A program made the position numbers and the translations under genes. The notes under the pieces are model-generated. The model was not told the DNA's origin and searched no databases. It saw nothing but the letters and a program-made list of their open reading frames with translations. A stretch of DNA of 64,000 bases. Origin: Loktanella gaetbuli (GTDB taxonomy: Bacteria; Pseudomonadota; Alphaproteobacteria; Rhodobacterales; Rhodobacteraceae). Location of the stretch: NCBI RefSeq assembly GCF_020531945.1, contig NZ_JAJATZ010000003.1, positions 1-64,000 of the forward strand. Reading direction: 5' to 3'. This document shows positions 40,916 to 49,005 of this stretch, one piece after another (the stretch's first letter is position 1; each line of letters opens with the position of its first letter).

Positions 40916-41734
40916 TCAGCCTGCGTTTAGCGTCTCGGTCGACGAAAAGAACATCGCCTGTGCGACCGCTGAACGTACCTGTTCCTCGGTGTAGGGCTTG
41001 GCGATCAGGAAGGCAGGCTCTGGCTTGTCGCCCGTCAGCAGCCGCTCTGGGAAGGCCGTGATGAAAATCACCGGCATGTCACCAAACGTCTGCAACAGCT
41101 CGTTCACAGCGTCGATGCCCGAAGAATTGTCTGCCAGTTGGATATCCGCAAGGATCAGATCCGGCTTTTCCGACGTGCCCAGTTTGACAGCGCCCTCGTG
41201 GGTGCGAGCGATGCCAGTCACCTTGTGGCCCATGTCGGACACCAACGCCTCGAGATCCATCGCAATGATTGCCTCGTCCTCGATAATCAGGATGCGGCCC
41301 GCGATGCTGTCAGCCATTTCGCGATGTGCCACGCTGACCAGATGTTCCGCTTCGGCCTCGTCGATCGACATGATGTCGGCAATCTCGGCAAAGGAAAATT
41401 CTTCGATTGTGTTGAGCAACAGCGCCTCGCGCGTGTTTGTCGTCAGCTTTGCCAGATGCCGCAGGGCTGCACCTTCGATGCCGACGGGGCTTTCGCCCGG
41501 GCCGGACAGGTCGGTGCTGGACCACATCATGTGCAGCGTCTTGAACAAAGCCGATTTGGCCGAAATCTGCATGTCGAAAATGCTGCGATCTTCCAGAATG
41601 GCCTCGAGCGTGGCAGCCGCATAGGCGTCACCACTCGATTGCGATCCGGTCAGTGCCCGCGCGTAGCGACGCAGATAGGGGAGATACGTCCCAATTGCGG
41701 TTGTGATATCCTGGTTGGCAGACGCGCTCGCCAT
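40916..41734 (-). CDS. phyR: General stress response anti-anti-sigma regulator PhyR
   Basis: A 272-residue protein with an N-terminal EcfG-like (sigma-mimic) domain of about 130 residues and a C-terminal receiver domain. The receiver has the acidic pair ILIIEDEA, the phosphoacceptor Asp in LILADIQLA, VIFITAFPERLL and the Lys in LIAKPY. Phosphorylated PhyR binds NepR and frees EcfG. The start is 103 bases from nepR, on the other strand. An EcfG-type promoter reads toward it, giving positive feedback. It ends against the AldR-type gene. Confidence 0.96.
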   Translation of the reverse strand: MASASANQDITTAIGTYLPYLRRYARALTGSQSSGDAYAAATLEAILEDRSIFDMQISAKSALFKTLHMMWSSTDLSGPGESPVGIEGAALRHLAKLTTNTREALLLNTIEEFSFAEIADIMSIDEAEAEHLVSVAHREMADSIAGRILIIEDEAIIAMDLEALVSDMGHKVTGIARTHEGAVKLGTSEKPDLILADIQLADNSSGIDAVNELLQTFGDMPVIFITAFPERLLTGDKPEPAFLIAKPYTEEQVRSAVAQAMFFSSTETLNAG

Positions 41735-41763
41735 ATATTATTCCAATCTTGTCCCTGTTCGTG

Positions 41764-41788
41764 GGAACCTAACGCGCTGTGGCGCGTT
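41764..41788 (+). promoter_or_regulatory. EcfG promoter of nepR-ecfG
   Basis: GGAAC (41764-41768), 16 bases, then CGTT (41785-41788): an exact match to the general stress consensus, 50 bases before the nepR start. It is fully interleaved with the opposing phyR promoter. Autoregulation of nepR-ecfG from such a site is established in other alphaproteobacteria. Confidence 0.85.
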
Positions 41789-41796
41789 TGGGTTCC
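41771..41796 (-). promoter_or_regulatory. EcfG promoter of phyR
   Basis: On the minus strand GGAAC (41792-41796), 17 bases, then CGTT (41771-41774). The predicted start, near 41764, precedes the phyR ATG at 41734 by about 30 bases. The element lies inside the span of the plus-strand nepR promoter, so the two cannot be occupied together without contact. Confidence 0.8.
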
Positions 41797-41837
41797 GCAA
41801 GCAATTGCAGAAACCAAACATAAAGACGGTCTAACCA

Positions 41838-41996
41838 ATGTCCAACGACCCAAGCAGCGAAAAAGCGCGACAGCAGATCGACGAGAATCTAAAGCGCGTT
41901 TTTCAGGCTCAGGAAGAAGCTGAATTGCCTGACCGTTTCAAACAGCTTCTCGAACAGCTCAAGGCGCAAGACAGTCAAACCGGTGATGCATCGTGA
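41838..41996 (+). CDS. nepR: Anti-sigma factor NepR
   Basis: A 52-residue protein, MSNDPSSEKARQ followed by QIDENLKRVFQAQ and the conserved LPDRFKQLLEQLKAQ. These two amphipathic helices match NepR, the anti-sigma factor that holds EcfG until phospho-PhyR displaces it. The ATG at 41838 is the only sensible start. Its TGA overlaps the GTG of ecfG (GTGA), so the inhibitor and its sigma factor are translationally coupled. It is short and easily missed by gene callers. Confidence 0.93.
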   Translation: MSNDPSSEKARQQIDENLKRVFQAQEEAELPDRFKQLLEQLKAQDSQTGDAS

Positions 41997-42547
41997 ACAC
42001 CGATCCACGCGACGAACTCGTGATCCATCTTCCTGCATTGAGGGCCTTTGCGATTTCGCTCACGCGGAATGGTGCGACGGCTGACGACATGGTGCAGGAT
42101 ACCGTGGTCAAGGCATGGACGAACATCGACAAATACGAAGCGGGCACCAACATGCGCGCCTGGTTGTTTACGATCTTGCGCAACACGTTCTATTCCAGTC
42201 GACGCAAGGCAAAGCGTGAAGTTGCTGATGTCGACGGCATTTTCACCGAGAACATGGCTGAAAAACCGGCCCATGACGGCCACTTGCAGATGGCGGATTT
42301 CCAGACGGCCTTTGCCAAATTGCCTGACGAACAACGCGAGACCTTGATATTGGTCGGTGCATCAGGCTTTTCCTACGAAGAGGCCGCAGAAATGTGCGGC
42401 GTGGCTGTCGGAACGATCAAGAGTCGGGCCAACCGGGGGCGCAAGCGCTTGGCAGAGCTGATGTTTCTGGACGAGGATGGCCCCGTGGAACTGACCGACA
42501 AGGCGACTGTCGCGGTCGTCAGCAGCAATGGCAGCTCTGCATTCTGA
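41993..42547 (+). CDS. ecfG: General stress sigma factor EcfG (sigma-70 family ECF15)
   Basis: A 184-residue ECF sigma factor. Region 2 is LPALRAFAISLTRNGATADDMVQDTVVKAW, with TNMRAWLFTILRNTFYS; region 4 is LPDEQRETLILVGASGFSYEEAAEMCGVAVGTIKSR. This is the alphaproteobacterial stress sigma that recognises GGAAC-N16/17-cGTT. The start is GTG at 41993, coupled to nepR. Its stop overlaps the kinase start (TGATG). The C-terminal tail after residue 165 is variable. Confidence 0.95.
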   Translation: MNTDPRDELVIHLPALRAFAISLTRNGATADDMVQDTVVKAWTNIDKYEAGTNMRAWLFTILRNTFYSSRRKAKREVADVDGIFTENMAEKPAHDGHLQMADFQTAFAKLPDEQRETLILVGASGFSYEEAAEMCGVAVGTIKSRANRGRKRLAELMFLDEDGPVELTDKATVAVVSSNGSSAF

Positions 42548-44301
42548 TGCCCCAGGGGCGGCCGGATAGCGAGGAATCGTTTCGGTTCCTCCGCGGGCTT
42601 CCGTTTCGCGTCGTCGCATTCCTTTCGCTTGCTCTTTTGCCGATCGGCATGTTGGCCATCTGGCAAACAAAAGACCTGGACGAGACCCTGCGCGAACGCA
42701 CCGAACTGAGCCTGATCGCGCGGACCGAACTTGGATCTTCGGGTGAACGCCGCGCAATCCAAAGCGGGATCGGGTCCGCATCTGCCATCGCGGAAATGTA
42801 TCCAGAGCTGATTGGCGATCCCGAACGATGCTCTGCCGCCGTCAGCCGCTTGGTCGAAAACAGTCCGATCTACAGTTTTATCGGCTTCGTGCCGGTTGGT
42901 GCGCCGATCCTGTGCTCGTCCTTGCGCACCCCGATCAGCGAAGAGCTGATCGACGAGGAAATTCGGTCACGTTCTTCATCGGCGGTGCAATCTATCGTGC
43001 CGCTTGGTGATATCACCGGCAATGGGCGCAGTTTCGCGGTCTTGCTGCAACCGATCCTGAATGATGCCACCGTTGTAGGGCAGGTCGCGATCGCCATTCC
43101 AACCGATGTTCTGACCCAGCAGCAGGACATGACGATTGATGATCAGCCGTTGTCGATGGTGATCTACAACCAGGCCGGCGATGTCATTTCCACCCAGGGC
43201 GAACCGCTGGACCCGGCCGTTGTCAGATCGCTTGTCGAACCCCAAAAAAACGGATCGATCTTTGACCCGCAGCGGCGGGTCGTGCGCAACCAGAGACCTG
43301 ACGGTCATCATCAGGTTCTGACGACCGCTTCTCTGATCCCGGGTGTGGCCTATGCCGTCGGCAGTTGGGATCCCTCCCATGCGGGACTGCAACCTCCCGG
43401 AACGGTGCTGCCGACATTTTCGCTGCCGGTTCTGATGTGGTTCGCCAGCCTGCTGGTCGCCTATTTTGCCGTCCACCGCCTAGTCGTCGCCCCCATCCGG
43501 GACCTGCAAAAGCGCATGCGGCTGTTTGCCGTGAACAGGTCGTTGCCCAACACCAACCAGATGGAACGCCTTCCGACGGAATTGTTCGAACTGGAAAAAA
43601 CCTTTGGCAACATGGCCTACGACCTCATGGATGACGAGGCCCGCATGGAAGATTCCTTGCGTGAAAAGAACGTCCTGCTCAAGGAAATCCACCACAGGGT
43701 CAAAAATAATCTTCAGATGATCTCTTCGATCATCAACATGGAAATCCGCGCCAGTGACGATAATTTCGCACGCAACACGCTCAAGCGACTGCACGCCCGG
43801 ATCATTGGCCTCGCGACCGTGCACCGTCTTTTGTACAAGAGCGATAACCTCGGACGTGCAGAGGCCGAACCACTGATGCAAGAGGTGTCGAGCACGCTGT
43901 TCGACGCGCTGTCCGCCACCCATCCAAAGGCGGATACGCGGCTGACCTGTGACACCTTTAGCCTGATCCCCGATCAGGCCGTTCCCATGTCATTGTTCAT
44001 CGGCGAAACTGGCGCGCAGGCCGTCCGCGACATGCCGGTGCCGACTGCCGAAAATCCCGGTTTTCTACATATCAGTCTCAAGATCGTGTCGCCCGGCACT
44101 GCGCTCATCATTTGCCGCAGCCCCTACGTCGTAAAGCCGGACCATCGGGCGACGACCGAAGTAAAGACCGGGGCGCAATTGATGCGGGCCTTTGCGATGC
44201 AGCTTGGCAGCGACTTCGAGACGACAGAAAGTGACGGCATCCGAACCCGGACACTGTCATTTGCAATCACATCGAACATTCCGGACGCACTGGACTACTG
44301 A
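42547..44301 (+). CDS. HWE/HisKA2-type sensor kinase with degenerate ATPase domain
   Basis: A 584-residue membrane protein co-transcribed with ecfG. Helices at about 18-38 and near 295-320 bracket a 250-residue periplasmic sensor; a HAMP-like linker follows. The H-box is intact (LKEIHHRVKNNLQMISSIINM). In the C-terminal ATPase region the N-box reads SLFIGETGAQAVRD, where the Asn that binds Mg-ATP is Gln, and no DxGxG box is recognisable (IICRSPYVVKPD). By position it is the PhyK/PhyP counterpart. The loss of ATP-site residues suggests a phosphatase or pseudokinase, like PhyP in Sphingomonas. Confidence 0.88.
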   Translation: MPQGRPDSEESFRFLRGLPFRVVAFLSLALLPIGMLAIWQTKDLDETLRERTELSLIARTELGSSGERRAIQSGIGSASAIAEMYPELIGDPERCSAAVSRLVENSPIYSFIGFVPVGAPILCSSLRTPISEELIDEEIRSRSSSAVQSIVPLGDITGNGRSFAVLLQPILNDATVVGQVAIAIPTDVLTQQQDMTIDDQPLSMVIYNQAGDVISTQGEPLDPAVVRSLVEPQKNGSIFDPQRRVVRNQRPDGHHQVLTTASLIPGVAYAVGSWDPSHAGLQPPGTVLPTFSLPVLMWFASLLVAYFAVHRLVVAPIRDLQKRMRLFAVNRSLPNTNQMERLPTELFELEKTFGNMAYDLMDDEARMEDSLREKNVLLKEIHHRVKNNLQMISSIINMEIRASDDNFARNTLKRLHARIIGLATVHRLLYKSDNLGRAEAEPLMQEVSSTLFDALSATHPKADTRLTCDTFSLIPDQAVPMSLFIGETGAQAVRDMPVPTAENPGFLHISLKIVSPGTALIICRSPYVVKPDHRATTEVKTGAQLMRAFAMQLGSDFETTESDGIRTRTLSFAITSNIPDALDY

Positions 44302-44370
44302 GTGAAGCGCGACGATGTGTTGCATGATCGCCTCTGTGCACTGTCACAAAAACTTTAACTGGTATTGGTC

Positions 44371-44395
44371 GGAACAATCCATTTGCCGCTGGGTT
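44371..44395 (+). promoter_or_regulatory. Candidate EcfG promoter of the 50-residue membrane protein
   Basis: GGAAC (44371-44375), 16 bases, then GGTT (44392-44395). The predicted start near 44402 leaves a leader of about 23 bases before the ATG at 44425. It lies 70 bases after the kinase gene, inside the general stress locus. Confidence 0.5.
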
Positions 44396-44424
44396 GGGTC
44401 GTATCGGATTTATGAGGCAGATAA

Positions 44425-44577
44425 ATGAGCACCGAAGTTTTCTTGGCAGGAATGGCCGCTGTATTGCTTGCAGCCATCCTGATTCATGCGATGACGCGCC
44501 TTCCAAAGGACGACACTGACGACGACAGTGCCCACGTGCGAAACAGCGTTAGCCCGCAGGGTGCCCGTCGCAAGTAG
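44425..44577 (+). CDS. Small membrane protein in the general stress locus
   Basis: A 50-residue reading frame: one predicted helix (EVFLAGMAAVLLAAILIHAM) followed by a charged tail (RLPKDDTDDDSAH, then RNSVSPQGARRK). It resembles the small single-helix proteins often seen near ecfG, but I do not recognise a family. An AGG-containing site precedes the ATG, a candidate EcfG promoter sits 30-55 bases upstream and a strong terminator follows 24 bases after the stop codon. Together these support a real gene. No function can be assigned. Confidence 0.6.
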   Translation: MSTEVFLAGMAAVLLAAILIHAMTRLPKDDTDDDSAHVRNSVSPQGARRK

Positions 44578-44600
44578 ACACTGCACGTCTGCACCACGAA

Positions 44601-44636
44601 AAAAGCCTGCCACGTGGCAGGCTTTTCGTTTTTTAG
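44601..44636. terminator. Bidirectional intrinsic terminator
   Basis: AAAAGCCTGCCAC and GTGGCAGGCTTTT (44601-44626) form a 13-bp palindrome without a separate loop, with a further TTTTT run on the plus strand and an A run on the other side. It would stop transcripts from the small stress gene and from mscL, which converge on it. Confidence 0.85.
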
Positions 44637-44651
44637 CGATAAGAGGGCGAC

Positions 44652-45080
44652 TTACTTGCGCAGGCTGTCGCGGATTTCCAGCAGGACATCCAGTTCGGAC
44701 GGGCCGGTTTCCACCTCGGGTGCGATATCGTCAGGCTTTTCCGAAACAGCCTTGAGACGGTTCACAGCCTTGACCAGCATGAACACGACAAACGCGATGA
44801 TCAGAAAATTGATGCAGGCCGTGATAAAGGCACCATAGGCAAAAATGGCTGCACCTGTTTCGCGCGCAGCATCAAGGCCCGTGCCTGCGGCGACATCACC
44901 AGACAGCACGACGTACATCGACGTGAAATCTACGCCACCCAGCACAAGGCCGATGAACGGGTTGATCAGATCCGCGACCAGCGATGAAACGATTGCCGTG
45001 AACGCAGCACCAATGATGATACCGACCGCCAAATCCATGACGTTGCCCTTGGCGATGAAATCTTTGAATTCCTGAAGCAT
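44652..45080 (-). CDS. mscL: Large-conductance mechanosensitive channel MscL
   Basis: A 142-residue MscL, the emergency release channel at high membrane tension. The N-terminal amphipathic helix and first helix, FKDFIAKGNVMDLAVGIIIGAAFTAIV, are hallmarks, followed by a periplasmic loop and the second helix FITACINFLIIAFVVFMLVKAVNRL. The length and C-terminal bundle are normal. No EcfG-like promoter was seen upstream. It is monocistronic and ends at a shared terminator. Confidence 0.96.
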   Translation of the reverse strand: MLQEFKDFIAKGNVMDLAVGIIIGAAFTAIVSSLVADLINPFIGLVLGGVDFTSMYVVLSGDVAAGTGLDAARETGAAIFAYGAFITACINFLIIAFVVFMLVKAVNRLKAVSEKPDDIAPEVETGPSELDVLLEIRDSLRK

Positions 45081-45239
45081 GTGCCGTTTTTCCCCAAACC
45101 TTATGCGGCGTTGTGCCGCAATTCCCGGATGCCAAAGACGATTAAAAGCCGTTCTAAAAAAAAGATAGCTTTTTCTACACGAAGCTGACGAAACCTAGAA
45201 ATTTGCGCACGACAGGCCACAAAACAACGGGGATGGCGG

Positions 45240-45683
45240 TCAATCAGGCAGCGTCCCATTCAGGACGTAGGTCAAAATTTCAACTACCTGTTTCGGTGTC
45301 TCGACGACAGCCAATGCAGCTGCGTCCACCTCTTTCAGGGCATGCTGATGGTCCGGGCCATGCATCACGATCAGCGATTTGCCCAGCGCTGCGGCCATGC
45401 CTGCATCGAATGCCGCATTCCACTGTTTGTATTGATCGCCGAACCGAACGACGACGATGTCCGCGCTTTCGATCCCCTTGCGGGTGCGAATGGCATTCAG
45501 TTTCGCACCCTTGTGATCGTGCCAGAATTTCTGGTCCTCTGCCCCCATGATGGCCACACCGCAATCGTCAGAGGCGGCGTGATCCGTCACCGGCCCGGCA
45601 AACGTCACGTCAAGATCAGCGGCAGCCGCGGTGATCTGGTCACGCCAGTCAGTATGGATTTCGCCGGACAGATAAACTTTCAT
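45240..45683 (-). CDS. YtoQ family protein
   Basis: A 147-residue protein that matches the YtoQ family: KVYLSGEIHTDWRDQI at the start, then DHKGAKLNAIRTRKGIESADIVVVRFG and FDAGMAAALGKSLI. This is a nucleoside 2-deoxyribosyltransferase-like fold, but the function is unknown. Two tandem ATG codons follow AGGG; the second (45683) has better spacing. It ends a two-gene unit with pheT upstream. The 159-base gap before mscL (45081-45239) shows only an AT-rich stretch. Confidence 0.85.
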   Translation of the reverse strand: MKVYLSGEIHTDWRDQITAAAADLDVTFAGPVTDHAASDDCGVAIMGAEDQKFWHDHKGAKLNAIRTRKGIESADIVVVRFGDQYKQWNAAFDAGMAAALGKSLIVMHGPDHQHALKEVDAAALAVVETPKQVVEILTYVLNGTLPD

Positions 45684-45696
45684 CATATTACCCTCT

Positions 45697-48093
45697 TCAG
45701 CTGCGCAATGCGCCGCCTGTTGCCTTGGTGACCTTGGCCACGATCTGTGCGCCGACAGCCTCGATCTGCTTGTCGGTCAAGGTCGCTTCGGTCGGCTGCA
45801 ACCGCACCGTGATCGCAAGCGATTTCTTGCCCTCGCCCAGATTGCCGCCAATGAATTCGTCGAACAGACGTACCTCTGCGATCAATGCCTTGTCCGCGCC
45901 GGCCGCCGCATTCATCAGCGTCTGCGCGGGAACATCCGCATCCACGACAAAGGCAAAATCACGTTCGACCGCCTGCAAATCGGTTGCCGCCAGCGCCGCG
46001 CGCGTGTTGGTTTTAGAGCGCGGAAGGGGAACTTCGGCAGGGAACAGCGTGAACCCGACAGCCGGCCCCTTGATCCCCATATCGGACAGCACCTTTGGGT
46101 GCAGCTCTCCGAAGATACCCAGAACCTTTTTCGGTCCCAGACAGATCTGGCCATGGCGACCAGGGTGGAACCAGTCTGGCCCATCCCGCATCACCTGGGT
46201 TTTCGCAGGCGCACCGATGGCCGCAAGGATCGCCTCGGCATCGGCCTTGGCGTCGAACAGGTCCACCGGGCGCGATGCGCCGAATGTATCACGGGGACCG
46301 GTGCGCCCGATCAGGATACCCGTCACGCAGGGCGATTGTTCACCCGGTTCGCCACCGGCAAAAATATCACCGACCTCGAACAGGGCCATATCGGCGATCC
46401 CGCGCGTCTGGTTACGTGCCGCGGCCTGCAACAGACCCGGCAGCAACGCGGGGCGCATGTGCGACATTTCGGAACTGATAGGGTTTTCCAGACGTGTGGC
46501 ATCCGACCCGCCACCGAACATCGCGGCAGAGGCTGCATCGATAAAGCTGTAGGTCACGCATTCGTTGTAGCCCAGCGCCGCCGCCGTACGGCGCGCCGCC
46601 TGTGCACGGGCCTGCTGTGGCGTCAGAACCGGTTTCGGCACGCCGGGCTGGGTGCGTGGCAACGGTTTTCCCTGCAATTTGGTCAGCGACGCGATGCGTG
46701 CCACCTCTTCGACCAGATCAGCCTCGCCCTGCACGTCAGGCCGCCAGCTGGGTACATGGGCCTGATCCCCGTCCAGAACGAACCCCAACGCGGTCAGGGT
46801 CTGTCGCTGCGTGTCGGCCGGAATATCCATACCCACAAGGCTGATGACACGGTCGGTATCCAACCGATAGCTGCGCGCCACGTCAGGCGCGGCACCAGCG
46901 GTCACCATGTCGCTGACCTGACCACCGACCGTGTCCACGATCAACGCACAGGCATGGTCCAGCCCCTCTGGCGTGAATGCAGGATCAATTCCGCGCTCGA
47001 ACCGGTAGCGGGCATCGGAATTGATCCGCAAGGCGCGGCCTGCATAGGCAATCTGCACCGGGTCCCAATAGGCGCTTTCGACGAAAACGCGGGTTGTGTC
47101 GGCGGTGCAGCCTGTCGCCTCGCCGCCCATGATGCCGGCGATGCTGACGGGTCCGTTATCGTCAGAAATCACGATCTGACCTGCGGACAGCGTATAGGTC
47201 TTGTCATCCAGCGCGACGATCTCTTCGCCACCCGATGCACGATGAACACGCAGGTCGCCAGAGACCTTGTCCGCGTCAAAGACATGCAACGGACGGTTCA
47301 GGTCGTAGGTGTAGAAATTCGTCACATCCACAAGGAAACTGATCGGACGCAAGCCGATGGAGGTCAGGCGTTGCTGCAACCACGCGGGGGACGGGCCATT
47401 GGTCACTCCCTCGATCAGACGACCACAAAACACGGGACACCCATCCTGCGTATCATCCGCGATCGACACACCGACTGCCGGGGCACCGTTGCCCTGCACG
47501 GCAGGGGCCGCAAGCGGGCGCAGCTTGCCGATCCCGCGTGCCGCCAGATCACGCGCCACGCCGCGCACGCCCAGCGCATCGGGACGGTTTGGGGTGATCG
47601 CAATTTCGATGACCGGATCGACCCGCGCGGGATCATGCTGGGCCAACCAATCGGCAAAGCTTTGTCCGACCTCGCCCTGCGGCAGTTCGATGATGCCGTC
47701 ATGCTCTTCGGACAGTTCAAGCTCGCGCTCGGACGCCATCATGCCGAAACTTTCGATGCCGCGGATCTTGCCCACGCCGATCGTGGTGTCGATCCCGGGG
47801 ACGTAGACGCCCGGATGCGCCACGACGACGGTGATCCCCTGCCGCGCATTCGGCGCACCACAGATGATCTGCTGCAATCCGTCCCGCGTTTCGACCTGAC
47901 AGACGCGCAACTTGTCCGCGTCAGGGTGCTTTTCCGCCGAAGCCACGTATCCGATTGTAAAGTCGCGCAGGCGTTCGGCCGGATTTTCGATGCCTTCAAC
48001 CTCGAGCCCGAGATCGGTCAAGGTCTCCGCAATCTCTTCGACAGAGGCATCGGTGTCCAAATGGGTTTTCAACCACGACAAAGAAAATTTCAC
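45697..48093 (-). CDS. pheT: Phenylalanyl-tRNA synthetase beta subunit
   Basis: A 798-residue beta subunit of the tetrameric PheRS. The N-terminal tRNA-binding (EMAP-like) domain carries VASAEKHPDADKLRVCQV, the B3/B4 editing domain lies around residues 200-400, the B5 domain follows, and the C-terminal FDX-ACB anticodon-binding domain starts near 705 (AVERDFAFVVDADVPA). Length is normal. The alpha subunit gene pheS is not adjacent here, which is common in this family of bacteria. The ytoQ gene follows 10 bases later. Confidence 0.96.
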   Translation of the reverse strand: MKFSLSWLKTHLDTDASVEEIAETLTDLGLEVEGIENPAERLRDFTIGYVASAEKHPDADKLRVCQVETRDGLQQIICGAPNARQGITVVVAHPGVYVPGIDTTIGVGKIRGIESFGMMASERELELSEEHDGIIELPQGEVGQSFADWLAQHDPARVDPVIEIAITPNRPDALGVRGVARDLAARGIGKLRPLAAPAVQGNGAPAVGVSIADDTQDGCPVFCGRLIEGVTNGPSPAWLQQRLTSIGLRPISFLVDVTNFYTYDLNRPLHVFDADKVSGDLRVHRASGGEEIVALDDKTYTLSAGQIVISDDNGPVSIAGIMGGEATGCTADTTRVFVESAYWDPVQIAYAGRALRINSDARYRFERGIDPAFTPEGLDHACALIVDTVGGQVSDMVTAGAAPDVARSYRLDTDRVISLVGMDIPADTQRQTLTALGFVLDGDQAHVPSWRPDVQGEADLVEEVARIASLTKLQGKPLPRTQPGVPKPVLTPQQARAQAARRTAAALGYNECVTYSFIDAASAAMFGGGSDATRLENPISSEMSHMRPALLPGLLQAAARNQTRGIADMALFEVGDIFAGGEPGEQSPCVTGILIGRTGPRDTFGASRPVDLFDAKADAEAILAAIGAPAKTQVMRDGPDWFHPGRHGQICLGPKKVLGIFGELHPKVLSDMGIKGPAVGFTLFPAEVPLPRSKTNTRAALAATDLQAVERDFAFVVDADVPAQTLMNAAAGADKALIAEVRLFDEFIGGNLGEGKKSLAITVRLQPTEATLTDKQIEAVGAQIVAKVTKATGGALRS

Positions 48094-48216
48094 GCACCCG
48101 GTCCCTTGTTTGGCGACATATCGCGTCGTCCTAGCCTATTGCGCCGCAGGGGAAAAGTGCCGTGCCATCAAACACCGGCCAGCGTGAAAGATCCGCATAT
48201 GTGATGGATGGCGCGG

Positions 48217-49005
48217 CTACAGCGTGAACGCAGCGCGAAACGCCTCCAGCGCGGCCTCCTCCTCGCCTTTGGCAAAGGCTTCGAGCGCGACAGGGCCTGC
48301 ATATCCCATGCGGTGCAGTGCCTCGGCCACGGCCTTGTAGTTCACTTCGCCCGTGCCGGGCTCGAACCGGCCCGGATTGTCGGCCACCTGAACTTCTCCG
48401 ATCCAGGGCAGGCATTTTTCGCACCAGCGGATCAGGTCACCCTCGCCGATCTGGGTATGATACAGGTCCAGATTGATGCGCAGTTGCGGGCGGTCGATCT
48501 GCGACACAAGTGCCAGGACATCAGCCGTCGATCCGAACGGACAGCCCGGATGATCAAGCTGGTTCAGATTCTCCAGCGTAAAGACGACATCATGGCTTTC
48601 CGCCAGATCGCAGACGCGATTGAGCGTGTCACGCGCCTTGAGCCACATTGCACCGGTTGTCACGTCGTGCTGCCAAATCGGGATACCGCCATCACCCAAT
48701 CCGGTGCCATGCAAGTTCAACCTGTCCACGCCCAGCCGCTTGCCGATCTGCACCGTTTCAAGGGCAGATTTCAGCAACATGTCGGCCCCCTCGTCATCGG
48801 CCAGACGCCCTTCGAGGTAGCCGTTCATGATCGTGAAATCGGCCCCGGTCCGTTCCAGCGCGTCGATATCCCACGCGGGCCAGTTCCACAGCCCGACGCC
48901 GAAACCCATTTCGTGCAGCTTGGCCGCACGCCAGGCAATCGGCCTGTCCTGCCAGAGCATTTCCGCACATGCGGCCAGTTGAAACCCTTCAGTCATTTCA
49001 GGCAT
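48217..49005 (-). CDS. TIM-barrel isomerase, hydroxypyruvate isomerase/IolI-like
   Basis: A 262-residue sugar-phosphate-isomerase-like (AP endonuclease family 2) TIM barrel. RLNLHGTGL, FTLENLNQLDHPGCPF, NLDLYHTQIGEGDL and ADNPGRFEPGTGEVNY provide the metal-binding residues. These signatures match hydroxypyruvate isomerase, but the location as the last gene of the inositol operon suggests an inosose-related isomerase. It overlaps iolB by 8 bases. Either function is possible; the family assignment is firm, the substrate is not. Confidence 0.75.
   Translation of the reverse strand: MPEMTEGFQLAACAEMLWQDRPIAWRAAKLHEMGFGVGLWNWPAWDIDALERTGADFTIMNGYLEGRLADDEGADMLLKSALETVQIGKRLGVDRLNLHGTGLGDGGIPIWQHDVTTGAMWLKARDTLNRVCDLAESHDVVFTLENLNQLDHPGCPFGSTADVLALVSQIDRPQLRINLDLYHTQIGEGDLIRWCEKCLPWIGEVQVADNPGRFEPGTGEVNYKAVAEALHRMGYAGPVALEAFAKGEEEAALEAFRAAFTL

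Noticed and set aside
45155..45185. An AT-rich stretch between mscL and ytoQ with A and T runs, considered as a terminator
   Set aside because: Any stem consists almost only of A-T pairs (AAAAAG/CTTTTT) and would be unstable, so it cannot be supported.
46099..48204. A 701-codon open frame on the plus strand
   Set aside because: It is antisense to pheT, which has full domain structure. The frame is a by-product of codon bias.
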